Source: Phascolarctos cinereus (lineage: Eukaryota; Chordata; Mammalia; Diprotodontia; Phascolarctidae). Taken from it: a DNA stretch of 64,000 nt. Both the position numbers and the translations under genes were made by a program. Location: positions 496,001 to 560,000 of the forward strand of contig NW_018344252.1 of NCBI RefSeq assembly GCF_002099425.1. Direction: 5' to 3'. This document shows, piece by piece, positions 57,573 through 64,000 of this stretch (position 1 is its first letter; each line of letters opens with the position of its first letter). The notes below the pieces were generated by a model that saw nothing but the letters and a program-made list of their open reading frames with translations, was not told the origin of the DNA and ran no database searches.

Positions 57573-57733
57573 ATACACATATATGCATATATACCTGTAA
57601 TAAAACTTTTACATGTCTAAGGTGCTTGCATTTTGCATTGTAGAATCAGCTGAACGAATAATTGACCATCTGTTAACTTTTGGTAGCAACCCAAGCTGGG
57701 AGTCGCCATCCAGGAGGCAAAAACCCTCAGCTG

Positions 57734-57976
57734 CTAATTTCGGAAATGGGGCATCTGTGGGGCAGGGGCGCCCTCTACAGGCGCAGAGGAGGACACGCTG
57801 GTGAGCTGGCCGCCCTGCATCTTCTCGTTGACGCGCAGCTCACAGCCGTCCCGGAGCATGCGCACGGCAATGCGGGCGATGTTCTTGGAGTCGTCCAGGC
57901 CGCTGTGGGGCCGCCCGTCGTAGCTCATGCCCAGCTTCTCAAGCATGACGGTCAGCTTGGTGTGATTCCTCGGAAC
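57734..57976 (-). CDS. ERI1: ERI1 exoribonuclease, last coding exon
   Basis: Terminal coding exon of ERI1 (3'hExo), a DEDDh-family 3'-5' exoribonuclease that trims histone mRNA 3' ends at the stem-loop, degrades siRNA and matures 5.8S rRNA. It encodes 80 residues beginning VPRNHTKLT and ending PPQMPHFRN-like (here APAPQMPHFRN), then TAG. The segment RPHSGLDDSKN holds the catalytic His and final Asp of the DEDDh set (His293 and Asp298 in human numbering). The exon starts directly after CAG at 57977, in phase 0, and joins the exon at 60064-60178. Length and sequence match the human C-terminus closely. Identification is secure. Confidence 0.97.
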   Translation of the reverse strand, partial: VPRNHTKLTVMLEKLGMSYDGRPHSGLDDSKNIARIAVRMLRDGCELRVNEKMQGGQLTSVSSSAPVEGAPAPQMPHFRN

Positions 57977-60063
57977 CTGGAAACGAAGCACAGCAGGTCG
58001 CCTGTCACAGACTTCGCGAGAACACGCACGAGGACCAACGTCAAACTCCAGAACGCCGTCCCGACCCCACCCAAGGCCAGGACGGACCCCAGGCCTGCCT
58101 CCTGGGCCTCGGCCACCCCAACCACCGGTGATTCCGGGAAGGAGCTAGTTAGAACACCAGCCAAGTTTATACACGTGGGTGCCAAGACAGGAGGAGCCCG
58201 CTGCTTCACAGGGACTCCTGAGAACACCCGCGTCTAAAAGACCATCGGATGTGGCACCAACCTCTTAAGGATCTGCGGAAACCACGGACAAGAATCACAC
58301 AGAATGAGAAGGGATAACCAGAACAAAACCGAGTGAGTACGCTGAATGGAAATTCTCCTAAAATGCACCCGGTATATGACAGCATAGCAGCACCTCACAT
58401 TCACCAAACCAGCAAAACCAAAAACAAACCCCAAAAATCCCCCCCAAAACAGCATAACTCAGTGCTGGGGGGGGAGGAGTGATAAAACAGGTACACTCCT
58501 ACATCAACGGAAAGTGGTGGAATCTTTGCAGAAGGAAATCTGACAATATTCTACAAAAAGAAATCATCCTGTCCATTCCCCGTTGGACCCAATCATCTCA
58601 CCTCAAAAAATGTTTAAAAAATGTATTTTATGAAAATATCAATAGGTGTAAGAGAAGAACAAGGGAAAAAAGGGGAGCTAGCAGTGGAACTGCTGAATGA
58701 CCCACAAGACCTCAAGGCTATAGAATATTGTGACGTCATCAGGAGTGACAGACGTGAGGACGATGCAGAAGCGTGGCGATGCGCAGGCCCTCTGGAAAGA
58801 ACTCCTCTACACTGTGCTGTGCATCATTTGTGAAGAAGGGCCTCCCAAACCATCAGTTCCACCACAAAAGGAAAACTGATACTATGAAAAACAGGGTCAG
58901 AGTCCTGAACTCTTCCTTAATCTCCACAGGAAATAATTTGAAGTGAAGGATGTCAATTGGTTAGACTCAAGTGGGAAATCCAACTGGAAGGAAGGAGAGA
59001 TGAGAGGTACCTGTAGGAGCTCCCATGAACTCCATGCTCAGGGGGCCTGACTCTTCTGATCTGTAGAGGATCCGAGCCAGCACATGCCTGCTCTCCTCAC
59101 CAACAGAGAGCCCCCAGAGCTGCGAGGCCAGCCCTGGCTCGAGGGACGTCCTGGAGAACCAGAGGCACTCCCTTCCTCGCCAAAGTGAAGGAAGGGAGCC
59201 TCGATCAGCTTTCCTAACCAGCAGCAGCAGCAGCAAAGACCCGGCCCTTAGGGCTCAGAAGACTGCAAGGGGGATGTACCTTACAACACCTGAACGGCTA
59301 AGCCAGGGGCGGTAAGATGCTCCAAAAAATGAATGGGATTCACTTGAATTCATGACGAGGAGACAGGTACGAATGCGTAAACACACACACTCCCCCCCCC
59401 CAAAATGGCTGTGGAAAACAGAAAGCCACAAACCAGACTCGTGAGGCTGCTAGCAGGCTTAGCAGCAGTTAACAAGAGTAATTTCCTTCTATCTGAATGG
59501 GACTCAAAGCAGACATCCATCAGAACATGTCCCCTGAGCTGGCCATGCCAAGTGCCAGAGGGCCCCAATGTCCAGTCTCCGAGTCCTTTTCCAAGAGAGC
59601 CTGAGAAGTCAAGTCTTGCTTTTCTGCCAGGCTATCATGGCAGCAGGTCACTTGGTACCTGGGAGCTCATGTCGCCTAGAGAGCTGACAAGGAAACCTAA
59701 CACCCCACCCCCACCCCCTCCTCCCCCAGGGCAGTAACTGGGCTGACTCTGACGCACTTCAGGAGAGCATCCGTGGAGCAGCTGGGTCTCTGCTGCAGCT
59801 CTGGGGGGGACAATGATCCGCAACCTCCCCCTTGATTCCTCACTCTTCCGTCCACACTGAAGGGAGGGCCATGACAGCTGCAGCAGCTTGCATACTTCCA
59901 ATTTGAGAAATGAAAAGTAATACTTGAAAACAAAATCAGCAAATCAACCAGAAGCCATTTCTGCACAGTGAATCAACAAAGGACTTCCCTGACATAAGTA
60001 TCGCGCATGACAAGTCTGTTAACATCAATAGCATCACTGTTTAACAAAATAAACAAATATTAC

Positions 60064-60178
60064 CTTGTAAAAGTTTCCATATGACTTTCGAATATTGATC
60101 CACTTTTTGGCAAAAGAAGGGTATCTGAGCCTGCTGATTTGACACTGAATATTCAGGAACTTACTCATATCCCATGAA
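60064..60178 (-). CDS. ERI1: ERI1 exoribonuclease, internal exon
   Basis: 115-base exon. A long C/T tract ends in CCAAG (intron end at 60179), and the donor AAG|GTA lies at 60064/60063. It completes a split Gly codon and then encodes 38 residues, SWDMSKFLNIQCQ through KKWINIRKSYGNFYK. These lie in the exonuclease domain between the third catalytic Asp and the catalytic His. The Phe-Tyr-Lys end joins in phase 0 to Val-Pro-Arg of the next exon, exactly as in the human protein. Confidence 0.96.
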
Positions 60179-60684
60179 CTTGGAGGGGAAGGGGGAAAAA
60201 AAGGAGAAGGTAAATGCTATACTAGAGGTACAACTAATTCTTTTAAATCATTCTGATTTGCATGGATCTGCTCATCCTGACTTAAATCACCTTAACTTTT
60301 CCCCCATTTACAGCTATTCATCATCTCTACTCTTACACCTCTGTAGCTGTAACACATTTAATTCCTTCCCTCCCATTTCCTCCCCACCCCTCCCCCCCAT
60401 AAAACCAGCTCCCATGAGAACCAAGGTGAAGGGGGCCCAGCCAAGTGGGACAGGGCTGCCCACCTGACCCAGCCTGAACCTCCTGTCTCATATGCCCAAC
60501 CATCTGCTCCCAGACAGTCCTCAGACTCACTTTGGACCTACCACATCATCTTCCTTAGGCTGATCCTGATTTCATTAAACACAGGACAGAACATGACTTT
60601 CATACATTAGCTTTAACACAAAATGGACACCCATCATGATAAAATTAGGACCATTTCTGCCATTATTGTTAAAAAAAGAAAAGT

Positions 60685-60870
60685 GGGGCAGTTAGGTAGT
60701 GGAGCGGATAGAGCACCGGCCCTGAAGTCAGGAGGACCTAAGTTCAAATCCAGCCTCAGACCAAACACCTGACACTTACTAGCTGTGTCACTCTGGGCAA
60801 GTCACTTAACCCCCAACTGCCTAAAGAAAAACAAAAACAAAAACAAAACAACAACAACAAAAAAGAAACA
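60685..60870 (+). repeat. tRNA-derived SINE in ERI1 intron
   Basis: 'ggggcagttaggtagtggag', 'cggatagagcaccggccctg', 'aagttcaaatccagcctcag' and a long 'caaaaacaaaaacaaaacaa' type tail. Antisense to ERI1 transcription. Confidence 0.95.
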
Positions 60871-62389
60871 AAGTAAAAGCCACTTACATTTTTTTTAATC
60901 AGAAAAAAAGAAGAAAGGCACAAGAGTAGTCAGAATGGAAAGCAGAATACTTAGCAGGCAATTTAAGAAAGCTCTTCCTGCCCCGCTCCGCAGACCTTCT
61001 TCTCTCTCGGCTCCTGACCAGCTCTAAGCCCACCTGCACAACCGGGCCAACGGGTACAGAGAAGCCCTACTGGGGCCCGGACACTACAAGGACCACCCTG
61101 ACCCCTCTTTCCCCTCTTCTGCTCTACAATTCTGCACTGACTTGGTGACGATGGCTACCACTGCCCCTGCTTTTGAGAAGACGAACACAGAACCACAGCT
61201 GTCAGACCTCTCGGGGCCCCCTGATCCAGCCTCCCCAGAAAACCTCGGGGTCCTCGAGATGGAGGCAGCCTGCACACCTCCAGAGTCACCACGCTCTTCC
61301 TCAGTGCAGTCCCTCGGACCAGGGCGGCACAGAGCAGAGCCCGACGACCGCCGGACGCTATTCTCCGCCGCCCAGCCCCCATCCACATCAGGGACCTCCC
61401 TCTATGCACAGGGACTGGCACCTCAGAGGAGGAGGGGTCTTCCCTCTCGACACACCTCTAGCTCTTAATGCAGCCACCGAGCACAGCTATCATTCGGAAA
61501 GCCATCTCACTCTGCTGATGCATGTTTCACTCTACGTCCTGAAAGTCCCAAATCCTTTCCAGGCGGCTGCCTAGGACAGCACTTCCTATCTGGAGGAGTG
61601 ACCGGACCCTGGACCAAGAACTGACATCATTCCCTATTAATCCAGTCTCCTTGGACTCTGCCCAGCACTCTGGTCGGTCAAGGTGTCTGGATCTCTTTCG
61701 GCCACCCGCCGAGTTAGCCATAGCAGCCCCTACCTTTGGGTCATCCTGGACAAGCCTGCTCAGCCAGGTCACTAGTCAAGACATTCATCCCCAAAGGCCC
61801 AGTGGAACCCCTGCCTGCCAGAACAACAGAACCGTTAACGACTGCTCTTTGGGCCCAAGTACGCCTCCACGTGCTCCAACCTCGTCCACGAGAACCGTGG
61901 GAGGATGGGCAAACGCACTCTGGTGACCCGCCAGTCTCAGTGCGGGCAAAGCAGAGAAAGGCCAGTGCCGCATGCCCTGCTGGGGCTGGAATCCTCTGTG
62001 CTGGGATCTCTGCTTCCTGCTCCTCATGCTGAAAAGCCAGCCGCCATGCCTCGGATTAAGAGCGGTATGAAACTCAGCGCAGCCCTTCCCCTTCCTTCTC
62101 CTCAGGCCCACAGTCCTGTCTTGCTGGAGCCCGGCTCAGCTGCTCCATCAGTCAACTCCTCTGGGTCTCAGGTCACCAAAGGCGACGGTCAGTCAGGCAC
62201 TCTTTCATACCATCTTCCTTCCCCACAGCCAGGACTGCTCTGCCCCTGCCAGGCCACAGACCACCAAGAAGAATGAAGCTCCAATCCCTTCCTCTGGTCC
62301 TCCTCTCTTCCCCCAACCTCATCTCCCTCAGGCCCCTGCGAGCTTCAGCTCTCCCGACAGCTGTCTGCTCCTCCAACACCTAAGAGACA

Positions 62390-62800
62390 GAGCCCAGCAC
62401 TCACCCTGGCACTCAAGACCTCAGACACCTGAGCCCAGACCAGCGTCTTCTACACCTTGGCACTCTGCAGGCCAACGCTCTCACCCGAGACCCAGAGAGA
62501 TGAATGAGAGGATACGGGCCTAAAGCCAAAAAGGCTTACCTCAGCTTCTGAGACCCATGGCCAGCCTCTTCCCATGACTCCACCCCGCTCTAGTCAAACC
62601 AGACTCGGGCCTCACTGCCAGCCCCAGGCTCTGCCTGGCCCCACTGCTCTGCACAGCCCAGCTGGGGTCCAGCTGCTCCTTCCATGAGCCTCCTTTCACT
62701 GTAAATGCCTCCCCCACCCGGTGCCCCACCAGCCTTTCCCCTGGCCGCTCAGCACAGGCCAGGCTTCTGTGCCCCTGCCCCTCTGCTCCCAGGAGGGACC
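62390..62800 (+). repeat. Probable L2 fragment
   Basis: 'ccatgactccaccccgctct', 'agtcaaaccagactcgggcc' and 'tccttccatgagcctccttt' resemble L2 3' body text ('tgctccagccaaactgg...', 'ccatgaagccttcc'). Decayed. Confidence 0.4.
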
Positions 62801-63798
62801 TGCCATGCTTCTGGGGGCTCTCCGTGCTCCAACATCTTTGGTTTCCTCTGCGTCCTCAGGACGTCTCCTTCTCAATGCTACAGGGTCACTGCTCCCTCCT
62901 GGGCACTGGAGGACTCCTGTCCTGCACGCCCTCCTGTTTGAAAGCACTGGGGATGTCTGTAGGTAAACGTTCCTAGAAGGACAGTGACGACTCCGTCCTC
63001 AGGCTCTGGGGCCCTACACAGCTATTCCCGGGTCCTTCTTCATCTCCTTCCACACTCCAACCTTCTGACAGAGTCAGGACTTCCCTGACCTCCAAACCAC
63101 AAGAGAAGCAGGCACAGAGGACATGAAGAAGCATCAACATAAGCAGGGCAGACAGAAAGTCTGAGGAAAGGTCAGAGGAGAAAGGTCGACGTGGATGGGA
63201 GTGTAAGAAGAAAGCTGCACGGAGGAGATGGGAGCAGGCAGAGGGGAACACGGAGGGGGTGAGGCAGAGGAAGACAGGCCCAGGGGGTGCCCCAACAAGC
63301 AGGCACTGAGCCGTGGAGGAGGAAAGAGCTGGAGCTTAGGAGCGGGCGGAGGGGGGAGGGACAGGCAGCGTGGTTGCAGCATCCCTGCCAACACCACCCC
63401 ACACTAACAGGGGAGCTTCACCTCACTCATCTACAGCCAGGGGGAAGCTTATTTTGAATGCTGACTGACAAGGAGGCAGGGGCTGAGGAGGGCAGGCCAT
63501 CGGTCAGCCTATGGGCCAGGCAGGTTGTCTGCTATGCGCTGAAGACACAAAAAGAGGATGATCCTCTGAGGGGGCCAGCTCGCTCCTGAGGCGTCAGTAC
63601 CGCCCACTGCTCTCCCTTGGAGGACCTTCTGTGATCCCTGCTTCCCCTTCTTCCAGCCCACACCCTCTATGGATCAGAAACAGGAGCATGGCAGCAGAAG
63701 AGGCCACCTCCTGCTGGACGCACCCTCGGCAAGTCCCGCTAACGTGTGAGCACCCGTTCTCCACATGTACATCCACAAAGGGCCACGCGTCTACTCAC

Positions 63799-63908
63799 CC
63801 GTCCGTCAGGATGGAGTACTTGTACTTTGTCCCTAGCTCTTTCAGCCTCATCCAGTCCACTACGTTCCGAAGTACCTGAGGGAAGGTGTCGGCTCGGTCC
63901 ACTATCTC
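63799..63908 (-). CDS. ERI1: ERI1 exoribonuclease, internal exon (gene continues off window)
   Basis: 110-base exon bounded by CAG at 63911-63909 and the donor GG|GTGAGT at 63799/63798. It encodes EIVDRADTFPQVLRNVVDW, then MRLKELGTKYKYSILTD plus two bases of a Gly codon finished by the next exon. The Asp in ILTDGSWD is the third catalytic acid of the DEDDh site (Asp234 in human). Human has DQVD where this has EIVD; the rest is nearly the same. Upstream exons, with the SAP domain and the first two catalytic residues (in IDFEATC), lie beyond position 64000, so about 194 N-terminal residues are not seen. Confidence 0.95.
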
Positions 63909-64000
63909 CTGAAGATGCAAAACGTAAAAGCAGGGCTCAGCCAATCAGAGGGAGAAAAGGGGGCCCCTGGAGCAAACACCTCAACTCTCGAGTTTCTGTC

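Larger units (their letters stand above)
55000..57733 (-). other. ERI1: ERI1 3'UTR (inferred extent)
   Basis: From the stop codon leftward to the AATAAA on the minus strand at 55024-55019. The stretch is almost free of SINEs, unlike the sequence on either side of the gene, which fits an exonic 3'UTR under some constraint. A second minus-strand AATAAA at 56800-56795 would give a shorter form. The end point is inference. Confidence 0.5.
60179..63798 (-). other. ERI1: ERI1 intron
   Basis: 3620-base intron with GT at 63798-63797 and AG at 60180-60179. It holds one SINE (60685-60870) and probable L2 sequence (about 62390-62800). The part at 61000-61450 is CpG-richer with no exon signals that fit ERI1. 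Confidence 0.7.

Overview
This window looks like marsupial nuclear DNA. It carries two recognisable vertebrate protein genes in a dense background of interspersed repeats. The repeats point to a marsupial: tRNA-derived SINEs with the 'ggcagctaggtggcgcagtggatagagc' type of start, SINE copies ending in an RTE/BovB-like tail, many MIR-type CORE-SINEs, L2 remnants, and L1 copies of the type common in opossum and Australian marsupials. I cannot decide the species from the sequence.

Left part (about 0.6-12.6 kb, + strand): PPP1R3B, the glycogen-targeting subunit of protein phosphatase 1. A CpG-rich promoter with two inverted CCAAT boxes, GC boxes and a TATA-like element lies at about 0.78-0.93 kb. 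A non-coding first exon ends at 1040, and a possible alternative 5'UTR exon covers 1861-2152. An intron of about 8 kb follows. The whole 284-residue protein is encoded in one exon (9027-9881), with a 3'UTR of about 2.75 kb ending at an AATAAA at 12615.

Middle part (about 12.6-55 kb): no protein gene that I can support. It holds SINEs, L2 and MIR fragments, several L1 copies (including an L1 3' end inserted inside an older, oppositely oriented L1), and three long purine/pyrimidine tetranucleotide tracts. The most striking structure is an apparently perfect 261-bp inverted repeat with an 888-bp spacer (48271-49680). At least five pieces of a longer repeat family that I cannot name are scattered here.

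Right part (about 55-64 kb, - strand): the 3' end of ERI1, the 3'-5' exoribonuclease that acts on histone mRNA, siRNA and 5.8S rRNA. Three coding exons (63908-63799, 60178-60064, 57976-57734) encode the last 155 or so residues of a protein usually about 349 long. Reading frames and splice phases join cleanly. The remaining exons lie beyond the right edge. The 3'UTR runs left to about 55.0 kb.

PPP1R3B and ERI1 face each other tail to tail, as they do at human 8p23.1, so this is an ordinary conserved syntenic block. The two genes have unrelated jobs (glycogen metabolism and RNA turnover). No retroviral or other LTR element was recognised with confidence.
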